Below, one piece after another: positions 16,919-25,947 of a DNA stretch of 64,000 nucleotides (position 1 is its first letter; each line of letters starts with the position of its first letter). The notes below the pieces were generated by a model. The model worked only from the letters and a program-made list of their open reading frames with translations. It was not told the DNA's origin and ran no database searches. The position numbers and the translations under genes were made by a program. Origin of the DNA: Streptomyces sp. HNM0574 (GTDB lineage: Bacteria; Actinomycetota; Actinomycetes; Streptomycetales; Streptomycetaceae); contig NZ_JAASAH010000008.1 in NCBI RefSeq assembly GCF_012726235.1, positions 207,314 to 271,313 on the forward strand, read 5' to 3'.

Positions 16919-18435
16919 CCCAGACCTCTCCCGAGGCGTCGGCACCCGCCCTCGCCGGTCCGCGCGAATGGGCGGCGCTCGCCGTGCTGACCCTGCCCGT
17001 GCTGCTGATCTCCGTGGACATGACGGTCCTCGGCTTCGCCGTCCCGCACCTGAGCGAGGATCTCTCGCCGGACGCGGGGCAGTTGCTGTGGATCGTCGAC
17101 ATCTACTCGTTCATGCTGGCCGCGCTCCTGGTCACGATGGGCGCCCTCGGGGACCGCATCGGCCGCCGCAGGCTGCTGCTCCTCGGCACCTTCGGCTTCG
17201 GACTCGCCTCGGTGGCCGCCGCGTTCGCGCCCAGCACCGAGGTGATGATCGCCGCGCGGGCGCTGCTCGGCCTCGCGGGCGGCACCCTCATGCCCTCGAC
17301 GCTCTCGCTGATCCGCGGCATGTTCCCGGACGAGACGCAGCGGAAGCTGGCCATCGCCGTCTGGTCCTCCGCGCTCTCCGCCGGCTCGGCGCTCGGGCCG
17401 CTGCTGGGCGGCGCGCTGCTGGAGTTCTTCTGGTGGGGCTCCCTGTTCCTGATCAACGCGCCCGTCACGCTGCTCATCCTCGTCCTGGCCCCGGTGCTCG
17501 TCCGCGAGTCCCGCGCCTCGCGCCCCGGCGCCATCGACCCGGTCAGCGTGCTGCTGTCGGTCGCCGCGATGTTCCCCTTCGTCTACGGCATCAAGAAGCT
17601 CGCCGAGGAGGGCGCCGCGCCGCTGCCCCTCGCCTGCCTCGCCGTCGGCATCGCCGCGGGAACCGCTTTCGTACGCCGCCAACTGCGCCGCGACGAGCCC
17701 CTGTTGGACGTACGGCTGTTCGCCGAGCCGAAGTTCAGCGTCGGCGTCGGGCTCAACCTCGTCACGCTCTTCGCGATGATCGGGGCCCTGTTCTTCCTCA
17801 CCCAGTACCTCCAGATCGTCCTCGGCATCTCGCCCTTCCAGGCCGGACTGGTGCTGCTGCCCGGCATGCTGCTCGCCATCGCGGCCGGCTTCCTCGCCGT
17901 CGGCGCCTCGCAGCGCGCGGGTCTGCGCGCCGTGCTCACCGCCGGGCTGGTGCTGATGGCCACCGGCTTCGGGTTCCTGATGCTGCTGCCGCCGGACTCC
18001 GGCGTCCTCACCGCCGCCGGGGGCTTCGCGCTGATCTGCTTCGGCATGGGGCTCACCCAGACCCTCACCAACGACGCGGTGCTCTCCGCCGCGCCCGAGG
18101 ACCGCGCCGGGGCGGCCTCCGCCGTCTCCGAGACCGGCTACGAACTCGGCGCGGCCCTGGGCATCGCCGTCCTCGGCAGCATCCTCTCCGCCTCCTACCG
18201 CTCCGGACTCGACAGCGCCCCCGGCGTCCCCGAGTCCGCGCTCACGGCGGCCCGCGACACCCTCGGCGGCGCCGAGAGCGCGGCCGCCGGCCTCTCCGAC
18301 GAGGCGGGCGCCACGCTCCTCGACACCGCGCACACCGCCTTCGTCGACGGCATCCACGTCACCAGCGCGGTGGCCGCGGCCCTCCTGATCGCCGCGGCGG
18401 CGGCCACCGCCGTCACCCTCCGCAAGCGCGCCTGA
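16915..18435 (+). CDS. MFS drug-efflux transporter, EmrB/QacA (DHA2) family, 14 TMS
   Basis: A 506-residue transporter with about fourteen hydrophobic segments. It shows SVDMTVLGFAVPHL in helix 1, GALGDRIGRRR as motif A, and ALSAGSALGPLLGGALLEFF as motif C of drug:proton antiporters, then ALGIAVLGSILSASYR. It is translationally coupled to the response regulator, so pump and regulator are made together. Most likely role: export of, and self-resistance to, the product of the adjacent pap cluster. Confidence 0.9.
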   Translation: MTQTSPEASAPALAGPREWAALAVLTLPVLLISVDMTVLGFAVPHLSEDLSPDAGQLLWIVDIYSFMLAALLVTMGALGDRIGRRRLLLLGTFGFGLASVAAAFAPSTEVMIAARALLGLAGGTLMPSTLSLIRGMFPDETQRKLAIAVWSSALSAGSALGPLLGGALLEFFWWGSLFLINAPVTLLILVLAPVLVRESRASRPGAIDPVSVLLSVAAMFPFVYGIKKLAEEGAAPLPLACLAVGIAAGTAFVRRQLRRDEPLLDVRLFAEPKFSVGVGLNLVTLFAMIGALFFLTQYLQIVLGISPFQAGLVLLPGMLLAIAAGFLAVGASQRAGLRAVLTAGLVLMATGFGFLMLLPPDSGVLTAAGGFALICFGMGLTQTLTNDAVLSAAPEDRAGAASAVSETGYELGAALGIAVLGSILSASYRSGLDSAPGVPESALTAARDTLGGAESAAAGLSDEAGATLLDTAHTAFVDGIHVTSAVAAALLIAAAAATAVTLRKRA

Positions 18436-18463
18436 AGCAACCGCGCCCGAACCACCGCCTGTT

Positions 18464-18496
18464 GAGCCACGGGTCACCTCTGGTGATCCGTGGCTC
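18464..18496. terminator. Bidirectional terminator between convergent MFS and TetR genes
   Basis: GAGCCACGGGTCACC and GGTGATCCGTGGCTC form a 15-base-pair stem with one G-T wobble around TCT. It lies 28 bases past the MFS stop and 23 bases past the TetR stop, so it can serve both. Confidence 0.85.
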
Positions 18497-18519
18497 TGCC
18501 GCGTTTTCCGGCTGGTGGT

Positions 18520-19101
18520 TCAGCCCCGCCCCCGCGCCCCCGCCCGCAGGCCGTCCATGATGAGGTCGAGGAGGCGGGTGAGGCGGGGGTGGCAGCCCTC
18601 CTGGGGGGCCACCTGCCAGAGCCCGGCGATGGCGAGGAAGAAGTCGTCCGCCGTCACGCCGGGGCGGATGGTGCCCGCCTCCTCGCCCGCGCGCAGCAGG
18701 CGTCCCGCCGCGTCGGTGACGGGGGTGTAGCGCGGTTTCTCCAGGCAGGCGGGGCCGCTGGTGGCCTGGCGGATGGCGTCGGCCAGCCCGGCCTTGGTCA
18801 TGGCGAAGCGGGCCAGGCGGTCCATCCACTCGCGCAGCGCGCGGTCCGGTGCCCGGGTGGCGAGGAGCTGGTCGGCGGCGTCGGCGACCTGCTGCACCTC
18901 GTAGCGGTAGACCTCCAGGACGAGGGCCTCGCGGTCGGGGAAGTTGCGGTAGAAGGTGCCCTGTCCGACGCCGGCCTTCTTCGCGATGGTGCTCAGCGGG
19001 GTGTTCTCCGCGCGCGTCAGTTCGGCCGTCGCGACCTCCAGGATGCGCTCGCGGTTGCGCTGCGCGTCCGAGCGCTGAGGGGCGCCCTTGTGGTGCTGCA
19101 C
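18520..19101 (-). CDS. TetR family transcriptional regulator
   Basis: A 193-residue repressor. The N-terminal DNA-binding domain reads RERILEVATAELTR ... TPLSTIAKKAGVGQGTFYRNFPDREALVLEVY, typical of TetR. The ligand-binding half (AIRQATSGPACLE, then TADDFFLAIAGLWQV) resembles the SbtR-like C-terminal group. The GTG start at 19101 is preceded by GGAGG. It diverges from the paoABCD-like operon, and two matching palindromes lie between the two genes, so autoregulation and control of the oxidoreductase by an aldehyde-type ligand is likely. Confidence 0.9.
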   Translation of the reverse strand: MQHHKGAPQRSDAQRNRERILEVATAELTRAENTPLSTIAKKAGVGQGTFYRNFPDREALVLEVYRYEVQQVADAADQLLATRAPDRALREWMDRLARFAMTKAGLADAIRQATSGPACLEKPRYTPVTDAAGRLLRAGEEAGTIRPGVTADDFFLAIAGLWQVAPQEGCHPRLTRLLDLIMDGLRAGARGRG

Positions 19102-19142
19102 CCGTCCTCCTTCCCGGAGTTGGCCGGAACGAGCTTGTTCAA

Positions 19143-19158
19143 GCGGACAGTTGTCCGC
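19143..19158. promoter_or_regulatory. TetR operator O1
   Basis: GCGGACA and TGTCCGC arms flank GT, a perfect 7-2-7 inverted repeat 42 bases upstream of the TetR start. Confidence 0.75.
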
Positions 19159-19173
19159 TAGGTTTTCCTGGCA

Positions 19174-19189
19174 GTGGACAACTGTCCGC
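19174..19189. promoter_or_regulatory. TetR operator O2
   Basis: GTGGACA and TGTCCGC flank AC; one mismatch, otherwise the reverse-complement of O1. The centre is 31 bases from that of O1, about three helical turns, so two repressor dimers could bind the same face. CGGACA/TGTCCG is the core. Confidence 0.75.
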
Positions 19190-19458
19190 TTAGGTTCACC
19201 TTAGCGGTTCGTGTGCGGCCGGTGACCACCGTGACCGGTCATTCCCGACGGTACGGACGCCGTCCCGTGCCGCACACCCGCCAGACCAGCTTCCCGTACG
19301 TCCCGCACCGACCCGCTCGTACGCCTCAGTACCGAGTACGCCTCAGCACAGACCGTTCGCACGCCTCCGCACCGTCTCGCCCTGCACGGCCGCTCCCGGC
19401 GGTCCGGCTGCCGGGCCGTCGCTCCGACGCGCTCCGGAAACGCGAAAGAAGGCCGATC

Positions 19459-20088
19459 ATGGACCCATCCGCCACCACGACGTTCACCGGGACGTCCAGC
19501 TCCGTCACCCTGAACATCAACGGTGAGAAGCACACGCTGCCCGTCGACCACCGCACCACCCTGCTCGACGCGCTGCGCGAGCGGCTCGACCTGACCGGCA
19601 CCAAGAAGGGCTGCGACCAGGGGCAGTGCGGCGCCTGCACGGTGCTGCTCGACGGACGCCGGGCCGTGGCCTGCCTCCAGCTCGCGGTGGCGGCCGAGGG
19701 CCGGGAGATCACCACCATCGAGGGCATGGCCGACGGGGACCGGCTGCACCCCGTGCAGCAGGCGTTCCTCGACCTGGACGGCTACCAGTGCGGCTACTGC
19801 ACGCCCGGACAGATCTGTTCGGCCGTCGCCGTCATCGAGGAGCACGCCGCGGGCTGGCCCAGCGCCGCCACCGAGGACGTCCGCCCCGAGGCCGGGACGC
19901 CCGAACTGACGGCGGAGGAGATCAGGGAGCGCATGAGCGGCAACCTGTGCCGCTGCGGCGCGTACGTGTCCATCGTCGACGCGGTGGCCCGCGCGGCCGG
20001 AACCTGCGCCGAGCACCCGGAGAGCGGCAAGAGCCCGGCGGAACCCGGGAACCCGGAGCACACGGAGAAGACGGAGACGGTGGCGTGA
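19459..20088 (+). CDS. paoA: Aldehyde oxidoreductase, 2Fe-2S subunit (YagT/PaoA-like)
   Basis: A 209-residue small subunit of a molybdenum hydroxylase. KGCDQGQCGACTVLLDG binds the plant-type 2Fe-2S cluster; CGYCTPGQICSA and NLCRCGAY bind the second. It passes electrons from the molybdenum centre to FAD. E. coli PaoA carries a Tat signal; no twin arginine is visible here, so the complex is probably cytoplasmic. The ATG at 19459 was chosen because family similarity begins there. Its stop overlaps the GTG of the next gene. Confidence 0.9.
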   Translation: MDPSATTTFTGTSSSVTLNINGEKHTLPVDHRTTLLDALRERLDLTGTKKGCDQGQCGACTVLLDGRRAVACLQLAVAAEGREITTIEGMADGDRLHPVQQAFLDLDGYQCGYCTPGQICSAVAVIEEHAAGWPSAATEDVRPEAGTPELTAEEIRERMSGNLCRCGAYVSIVDAVARAAGTCAEHPESGKSPAEPGNPEHTEKTETVA

Positions 20089-21095
20089 GGGAATTCGGCT
20101 ATCAGCGCGTGAGCGACGTGTCCGGCGCGGTGGCGCTGCTGGACGCCGACCCGGAGGCGCGCTTCCTCGGCGGCGGCACCAACCTCGTCGACCTGATGAA
20201 GAGCGGCGTCGAGCGCCCCTCCCGGCTCGTCGACGTCCGCGCACTGCCGCTGGACCGCATCGAGCGGACGGACGACGGCGGCCTGCGCATCGGCGCGACC
20301 GTCACCAACAGCGACCTGGCCGCGCACCCCGAAGTGCGCCGCGACTACCCGGCGTTGGCCCAGGCCGTGCTGGCCGGCGCCTCCGGCCAGCTGCGGAACA
20401 TGGCCACCGTCGGCGGCAACCTGCTCCAGCGCACCCGCTGCGGCTACTTCGCCGACGTCACCCAGCCCTGCAACAAGCGGCTCCCGGGCAGCGGCTGTCC
20501 GGCCGTCGAGGGCGAGCACCACAACCACGCGATCCTCGGCGCCTCCGAGCACTGTGTCGCCGTGCACCCCTCCGACATGGGCGTCGCCCTGGCCGCCTTC
20601 GACGCGGTGGTGACCTACGAAACGGCCGACGGACCGGGGCAGTTGACGCTCGACGCGTTCTACCGTCCGGTGGGCGACACCCCGCACCGGGAGACGGCGC
20701 TGCCGCCCGGCGCGCTGATCACCGGCGTCGTCCTGCCGCCCGCGCCGGTCGCCGCGCGCTCCCGCTACCGCAAGGTCCGCGAGCGCGCCTCGTACGCCTT
20801 CGCCATCGGCTCGATCGCCGCCGCGCTCGACGTGCGGGAGGGCCGGGTGCACGAGGTCCGGCTCGCTTTCGGCGCCGTCGCCTCCCGCCCCTGGCGCGCC
20901 ACCACCGCCGAACGCGAGCTGACGGGACAGCCGGCCGACGCCGCGCACTTCGCCGCCGCGGCCGACGCCGAACTGGCGGCCGCCGTACCGCTGCCGCACA
21001 ACGGATACAAGGTGACCCTGATGCGCAACCTCGTGGTGGCCGAACTGACCGAGCTCGCCGAGGAGTCCGCACGCACCGAGGAGGCCGGACGATGA
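20085..21095 (+). CDS. paoB: Aldehyde oxidoreductase, FAD subunit with 4Fe-4S insertion (YagS/PaoB-like)
   Basis: A 336-residue FAD-binding subunit. FLGGGTNLVDLMK and GQLRNMATVGGNLLQRTRC are the FAD motifs. Four cysteines in RTRCGYF, QPCNK, GSGCPA and EHCVA match the extra 4Fe-4S loop of PaoB-type proteins, absent from ordinary xanthine dehydrogenases. The start is GTG 20085, coupled by GTGA overlap to the 2Fe-2S subunit; the stop overlaps the next ATG. Confidence 0.9.
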   Translation: MREFGYQRVSDVSGAVALLDADPEARFLGGGTNLVDLMKSGVERPSRLVDVRALPLDRIERTDDGGLRIGATVTNSDLAAHPEVRRDYPALAQAVLAGASGQLRNMATVGGNLLQRTRCGYFADVTQPCNKRLPGSGCPAVEGEHHNHAILGASEHCVAVHPSDMGVALAAFDAVVTYETADGPGQLTLDAFYRPVGDTPHRETALPPGALITGVVLPPAPVAARSRYRKVRERASYAFAIGSIAAALDVREGRVHEVRLAFGAVASRPWRATTAERELTGQPADAAHFAAAADAELAAAVPLPHNGYKVTLMRNLVVAELTELAEESARTEEAGR

Positions 21096-23248
21096 CACCG
21101 ACGACCGCGAGCACGACCACCACCGCGAGCGGCGCGGAACCGGCGGGCGCCGCCGCACAGCGCGCCGTCGGCACCGCGACCACCCGGGTGGAGGGCTACG
21201 ACAAGGTCACCGGCGCGGCGCGCTACGCGGGCGAGATCCCGTTCGCCGAACTCGCCCACGGCTGGCTGGTGCTGTCCACCGTCACCCGCGGACGCGTCCT
21301 CGCCGTCGAGGACGGACCCGTGCGGGAGATGCCCGGCGTCCTCGCCGTCGTCCACCACGGCAACGCGCCCCGCGTCGAGACCGACTACACCGGCATGATC
21401 GGCGCGCCGGACCCGACCGCCGCCGTCTTCCAGCACGACCGGGTGCCCTGCCTGGGCTGGCCGGTGGCGCTGGTCGTCGCCGAGACCTCCGAACAGGCCA
21501 GGGAGGCCGCCGAGTCGCTGGTCGTCCGCTACGCGGAGGAGCCGCACGACGCCGGCTTCTCGCCGGACCACCCGGAGGCGTACGCGCCCGACGGCGACCC
21601 GACGGACAAGGGCGACCACGAGGCCGAACTCGCCGCCTCCGCCGTCGTGGTGGACGAGGAGTACACCACGCCGGAGGAGCACCACAGCGCGATGGAGCTG
21701 CACGCCGCGGCCGCGCGCTGGGAGGGCGGCAGGCTGGAGGTCGTCGACTCCAACCAGGGCACCATGTGGGTCGCCGACGAACTGGCGAAGCTGTTCTCCC
21801 TCGACCTGTCCGCGGTGCGGGTGCGCTCCGAGCACGTCGGCGGCGGCTTCGGCAGCAAGGGCTGCCGCGCCCACCAGGTCGCCGCCGTGATGGCGACGAC
21901 GCTGCTGGACCGCCCGGTGCGGGTCGTCATGACGCGCCGCCAGACCTTCTCCGTCGCCGGGTACCGCAGCCCCACGGCCCAGCGCGTGCGGCTCGGTGCC
22001 GACGCGGACGGGCGGCTGCGCGCCCTGGAGCACGAGTCGTTCAGCCAGACCTCGCGGGTCTTCGAGTTCGTCGAGACGGGCGCGGCACCCTCCCGGGTGC
22101 TGTACGACGCGGAGGCCCACCGCACCGCGAACCGGGTCGTCCGGCTCGACGTGCCCAGCCCCTGGTTCATGCGGGCCCCGGGCGAGGCGCCCGGATCGTT
22201 CGCGCTGGAGTCGGCGCTGGACGAGCTCGCCGAGCGGTGCGGGATCGACCCGGTCGAGCTGCGGGTGCGCAACGACACCGCGCGGGGCCCGGTTTCGGGC
22301 GACCCGTTCGCGACCCGCAACCTGGTCGCCTGCTTCCGCGAGGGCGCCCGCCGGTTCGGCTGGGACGGCCGCGACGCCCGTCCCGGGGTGCGCCGCGAGG
22401 GGCGCTGGCTGATCGGCACCGGCACGGCCGCCGCCTCCTTCCCCTCGGGCGCCGTGCCGTCCACGGCCGCCGTCACCGCAGAGCCGGACGGCACCTTCAC
22501 GGTGCGGGTCAACGCCGCCGACATCGGCACCGGCGCGCGGACGGCGCTGACGCTCGTCGCCGCCGACGCGCTGGAGACCGTCCCGGACCGGGTCCGGGTG
22601 CGGATCGGCGACAGCGACCTCGGGCCCGCGATGATCGCGGGCGGCTCGATGGGCACCCGCTCCTGGGCCTGGGCCGTCACCCTGGCCGCCGAGGAACTCC
22701 GCGGACGGCTGGCCCTGGGCCCCGTTCCGCCGGAGGGCGTCACCGTCCGCTCGGACTCGGCCGAGGCCATCGGCGCGCTCGCCAAGAAGGAACGGCACTC
22801 GTTCGGCGCCCAGTTCGCCGAGGTCGCCGTCGACCCCGCCTCCGGCGAGGTTCGGGTACGCCGCATGCTCGGCATGTTCGCCGCGGGCCGGATAGTGAAC
22901 CCGCTGACGGCGCGCAGCCAGCTCCTCGGCGGCATGATCTGGGGCATCTCCATGGCCCTGCACGAGGAGGCGCTCCGCGACCCGGCCACCGGCGGCCTCT
23001 ACGGCGCCGACCTCGCGGGCTACCACGTCGCCTCGCACGCCGACGTGCCGCAGATCGAGGCGGACTGGGTCGAGGACGAGGACCCCGACGACCCGGTCGG
23101 CATCAAGGGCATCGGCGAGATCGGCATCGTCGGCGCGGCGGCCGCCGTCGCCAACGCGGTCTGGCACGCGACCGGCGTGCGCCACCGTCACCTGCCCATC
23201 CGGCCCGACCGCGTGCTGCGGCCGGTCCCGGGGGCCGTGGATGCTTGA
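21092..23248 (+). CDS. paoC: Aldehyde oxidoreductase, molybdenum-binding subunit (YagR/PaoC-like)
   Basis: A 718-residue catalytic subunit. It has RVEGYDKVTGAARYAGEIPF at the N-terminus, VGGGFGSKG for cofactor binding, GTRSWAW, and KGIGEIGIVGAAAAVANAV near the C-terminus, containing the catalytic glutamate. In E. coli the PaoABC complex oxidises a broad range of aromatic aldehydes to acids. Overlaps of 4 and 8 bases with its neighbours indicate one coupled operon. The substrate here is unknown; the divergent TetR is expected to sense it. Confidence 0.92.
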   Translation: MTPTTASTTTTASGAEPAGAAAQRAVGTATTRVEGYDKVTGAARYAGEIPFAELAHGWLVLSTVTRGRVLAVEDGPVREMPGVLAVVHHGNAPRVETDYTGMIGAPDPTAAVFQHDRVPCLGWPVALVVAETSEQAREAAESLVVRYAEEPHDAGFSPDHPEAYAPDGDPTDKGDHEAELAASAVVVDEEYTTPEEHHSAMELHAAAARWEGGRLEVVDSNQGTMWVADELAKLFSLDLSAVRVRSEHVGGGFGSKGCRAHQVAAVMATTLLDRPVRVVMTRRQTFSVAGYRSPTAQRVRLGADADGRLRALEHESFSQTSRVFEFVETGAAPSRVLYDAEAHRTANRVVRLDVPSPWFMRAPGEAPGSFALESALDELAERCGIDPVELRVRNDTARGPVSGDPFATRNLVACFREGARRFGWDGRDARPGVRREGRWLIGTGTAAASFPSGAVPSTAAVTAEPDGTFTVRVNAADIGTGARTALTLVAADALETVPDRVRVRIGDSDLGPAMIAGGSMGTRSWAWAVTLAAEELRGRLALGPVPPEGVTVRSDSAEAIGALAKKERHSFGAQFAEVAVDPASGEVRVRRMLGMFAAGRIVNPLTARSQLLGGMIWGISMALHEEALRDPATGGLYGADLAGYHVASHADVPQIEADWVEDEDPDDPVGIKGIGEIGIVGAAAAVANAVWHATGVRHRHLPIRPDRVLRPVPGAVDA

Positions 23249-24419
23249 CATCGCCGGGCAGCTGTCGGAATGGGCCGCCGCGGGGCGCGACTTCGCCGTC
23301 GCCACGGTCGTGACCGTGCACGGCAGCGCGCCCCGCGACCCCGGCGCGGCCCTCGCCGTCGACAGCGAGGGCACGGCCGTCGGTTCGGTCTCCGGCGGCT
23401 GCGTCGAGGCGGCGGTGTACGACCTGTGCGTGACCGCGCTGGAGGACGGCGAGTCCGTCCTCCAGCGGTTCGGGTACAGCGACGAGGACGCCTTCGCCGC
23501 CGGACTGACCTGCGGCGGCACCCTGGACGTCCTGGTCACCCCGGTCCGCGCGGGCACGCCCGCGCACGCGGTGTTCGCCGCGGCGCTGTCGGCCGCCCTC
23601 CGGGGCGAGCCGGCGGCGCTGGCGCGTGTGGCGCGCGGCCCGGACCGGCTCCTGGGCCGCGCCCTGTTCCTGGGCCCGGACGGCGTGCGCGCCGGCGGCC
23701 TCGGCGGCGGCCCGGAACTGGACCGGACGGCCGAGGCCGAGGCCGGGGCCCTGCTGGAGACGGGCCGCACCGGCACGGTCGAGCTGTCCGAGGACGGCTC
23801 GCGCTGCCCGGGCGGGCTCACCCTGCTCGTCGAGTCGAAGGTGCCGCCGCCCCGCATGATCGTCTTCGGCGCGATCGACTTCGCGGCCGCGCTCGTGCGC
23901 GCGGGGCGTTTCCTCGGGTACCACGTCACGGTCTGCGACGCGCGCCCCGTCTTCGCCACCGGGGCCCGCTTCCCCGAGGCCGACGAGATCGTCGTCGACT
24001 GGCCGCACCGCTACCTGCGGGAGACCGTCACCGACGCCCGCACCGTGCTGTGCGTCCTCACCCACGACGCCAAGTTCGACGTCCCGCTGCTGGAGGAGGC
24101 CCTGCGGCTGCCCGTCGCGTACGTCGGCGCGATGGGCTCCCGCCGCACCCACCTCGACCGTGAACGGCGGCTGCGCGAGGCCGGGCTGACCGACCGTGAG
24201 CTGGCCCGGCTGCGCTCCCCGATCGGCCTCGACCTCGGCGCCCGCACCCCCGAGGAGACGGCCGTCTCCATCGCCGCCGAGATCGTCGCCGCCCGCCGCG
24301 GCGGCACCGGCACCCCGCTGACCGGCACCACGGACCGCATCCACCGGGGACCCGGCACCGGAGCCACCGCGCCTGCCGGCGGCCCGGACCCCGTCACCCG
24401 GGACGAGACCGCGGCCTGA
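23241..24419 (+). CDS. paoD: XdhC/CoxI-family molybdenum cofactor insertion protein (PaoD-like)
   Basis: A 392-residue chaperone with VTVHGSAPRDPG and GSVSGGCVEAAV in the XdhC_CoxI N-terminal domain and a C-terminal Rossmann part (VTVCDARPVFAT, GAMGSRRTHLDRERRL, TPEETAVSIAAEIVA). These proteins bind the sulfurated cofactor and load it into the hydroxylase. The gene order T-S-R-chaperone is the same as paoABCD of E. coli. The ATG lies eight bases inside the end of the large subunit gene. Confidence 0.9.
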   Translation: MLDIAGQLSEWAAAGRDFAVATVVTVHGSAPRDPGAALAVDSEGTAVGSVSGGCVEAAVYDLCVTALEDGESVLQRFGYSDEDAFAAGLTCGGTLDVLVTPVRAGTPAHAVFAAALSAALRGEPAALARVARGPDRLLGRALFLGPDGVRAGGLGGGPELDRTAEAEAGALLETGRTGTVELSEDGSRCPGGLTLLVESKVPPPRMIVFGAIDFAAALVRAGRFLGYHVTVCDARPVFATGARFPEADEIVVDWPHRYLRETVTDARTVLCVLTHDAKFDVPLLEEALRLPVAYVGAMGSRRTHLDRERRLREAGLTDRELARLRSPIGLDLGARTPEETAVSIAAEIVAARRGGTGTPLTGTTDRIHRGPGTGATAPAGGPDPVTRDETAA

Positions 24420-24451
24420 GCCGCCGGCCCGCCCGCCGTTCACCCGTACGG

Positions 24452-24475
24452 ACGAGCCCGGCGGGCCGGGCTCGT
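24452..24475 (+). terminator. Terminator of the paoABCD-like operon
   Basis: ACGAGCCCGG and CCGGGCTCGT form a perfect 10-base-pair stem with a CGGG loop, 33 bases past the stop. Confidence 0.8.
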
Positions 24476-24591
24476 GCCGCGGGGCCGGAGGCGGAGCGGC
24501 GGCGGTGGCCCCCGTGGACGGGGCCGATACGACGCCGTGCGGGCCGGTGGCCCGGGGCGCGTGTGCCGGGAGCGGGGGCGATCGTGAACGC

Positions 24592-25947
24592 ATGTCCGAA
24601 AGTGTGCGCAGCGAGCCCGCGGCCGACGGCCCGTCCGACGTGCGTGACGTGATGATCGTCGTGGGCACGCGGCCCGAAGCGATCAAGCTGTTCCCGCTGA
24701 TCCGGGAGCTGCGGGGCCACGACCGGATGCGGCCGTTCGTCGTGTCGACCGGCCAGCACGCGGAGCTGGTCGAGAGTGTCCTCGGCCGGGCCGGGCAGCG
24801 GGTGGACGCCGGGCTCCGCGTCGGCCGCCCCGGGCTCACCCTCAACGCGCTGTTCGCCTCCGTCCTGCACGGGATCGAGACGCTGCTCGACAGCCGCCGC
24901 GCCCTGGCCGACTCCGGCGCGGGCTCCTACCCCGTCGGCTGCCTGGTGCACGGCGACACCAGCAGCGCCGCGGCGGCCGCGCTCGCGCTGTTCCACCGGC
25001 AGGTCCCGGTCGGGCACGTGGAGGCGGGGCTGCGGACCGGCGCCACGCTGTCCCCGTTCCCCGAGGAGCTCAACCGCCAGCTCATCGCGCGGATGGCCTC
25101 CTTCCATCTCGCGCCGACCCGCCGCAACGCGCAGAACCTGATCCGCGAACGCGTCGACATCTCCCGCATCTACATCCCGGGCAACACCGGCATCGACGCG
25201 CTGATGTGGGCCGCCGAGCAGCGGGTCCCGTACGAGGTGCCCGAACTGGCCGATCTGGAGGAGGACGAGGAGACGCGGGTCGTCACCGTGACCGCGCACC
25301 GGCGGGAGAACTGGGGAGCCGGGCTGGAGAGCATCGCCCGGGGCGTCCGCCGGCTGGCCACCGCCTACCCGGAGGTCCGGTTCGTGCTGCCCGTCCACCC
25401 CAACCCGGCCGTCGCCGACGTGCTCCGCACGGGCCTGGGCGACCTGCCGAACCTCTCGCTCGTCCAGCCCATGGAGTACCTCCCGTTCGCGCGGCTGCTC
25501 GCCCGTTCGGCGCTCGTCGTCACCGACTCCGGCGGCATCCAGGAGGAGGCGCCCGCGCTCGGCGTACCGGTGCTCGTCACACGGACCGAGACCGAGCGCA
25601 CCGAGGGGCTGGAGGCCGGGACGCTGCAACTGGTCGGCACCGACCCGGACCGGATCGTCCAGGCCGCGTCCCGGCTGCTGGACAACCCCGTCTACCACGC
25701 GTTCGTCGCCTCCCGGCGCAATCCGTACGGCGACGGAAAGGCCGCCGAGCGCATCGTCGCGGCCCTGGAGAGCCTGGCCTTCGACACCTCGCCACCTCCC
25801 ACCTTCGGCCCCGGCTTCAACCGCGACCGGGTGCGGGACTGGGCGGGCCTCGGGCCGGTCCCGGGCACGGAGCAGGAGCAGGACCCGGTGCCCGAGGGGC
25901 TCGCGGACCCGGCGGGGCCCCCGGAGGAAGGGCCGGTCGCGTCATGA
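24592..25947 (+). CDS. wecB: UDP-N-acetylglucosamine 2-epimerase (non-hydrolysing)
   Basis: A 451-residue enzyme interconverting UDP-GlcNAc and UDP-ManNAc. Family motifs are clear: GTRPEAIKLFPLI, HGDTSSAAAAA, GHVEAGLRTG, FPEELNRQL, TAHRRENWG, and TDSGGIQEEAPALGVPVL. The last ~50 residues form a variable tail. It overlaps the next glycosyltransferase (ATGA). No UDP-ManNAc dehydrogenase is nearby, so the sugar is probably used as ManNAc by the coupled transferase. Confidence 0.92.
   Translation: MSESVRSEPAADGPSDVRDVMIVVGTRPEAIKLFPLIRELRGHDRMRPFVVSTGQHAELVESVLGRAGQRVDAGLRVGRPGLTLNALFASVLHGIETLLDSRRALADSGAGSYPVGCLVHGDTSSAAAAALALFHRQVPVGHVEAGLRTGATLSPFPEELNRQLIARMASFHLAPTRRNAQNLIRERVDISRIYIPGNTGIDALMWAAEQRVPYEVPELADLEEDEETRVVTVTAHRRENWGAGLESIARGVRRLATAYPEVRFVLPVHPNPAVADVLRTGLGDLPNLSLVQPMEYLPFARLLARSALVVTDSGGIQEEAPALGVPVLVTRTETERTEGLEAGTLQLVGTDPDRIVQAASRLLDNPVYHAFVASRRNPYGDGKAAERIVAALESLAFDTSPPPTFGPGFNRDRVRDWAGLGPVPGTEQEQDPVPEGLADPAGPPEEGPVAS

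Larger units (their letters stand above)
19102..19458. promoter_or_regulatory. 357-base divergent intergenic region upstream of the paoABCD-like operon
   Basis: Besides the two TetR operators it contains a perfect palindrome TGACCGGTCA (19232-19241) and an 11-base direct repeat GTACGCCTCAG at 19319-19329 and 19336-19346, with a weaker third copy at 19359-19369. The rest looks like a long 5' leader; no open frame with a ribosome site was found in it. Confidence 0.5.
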
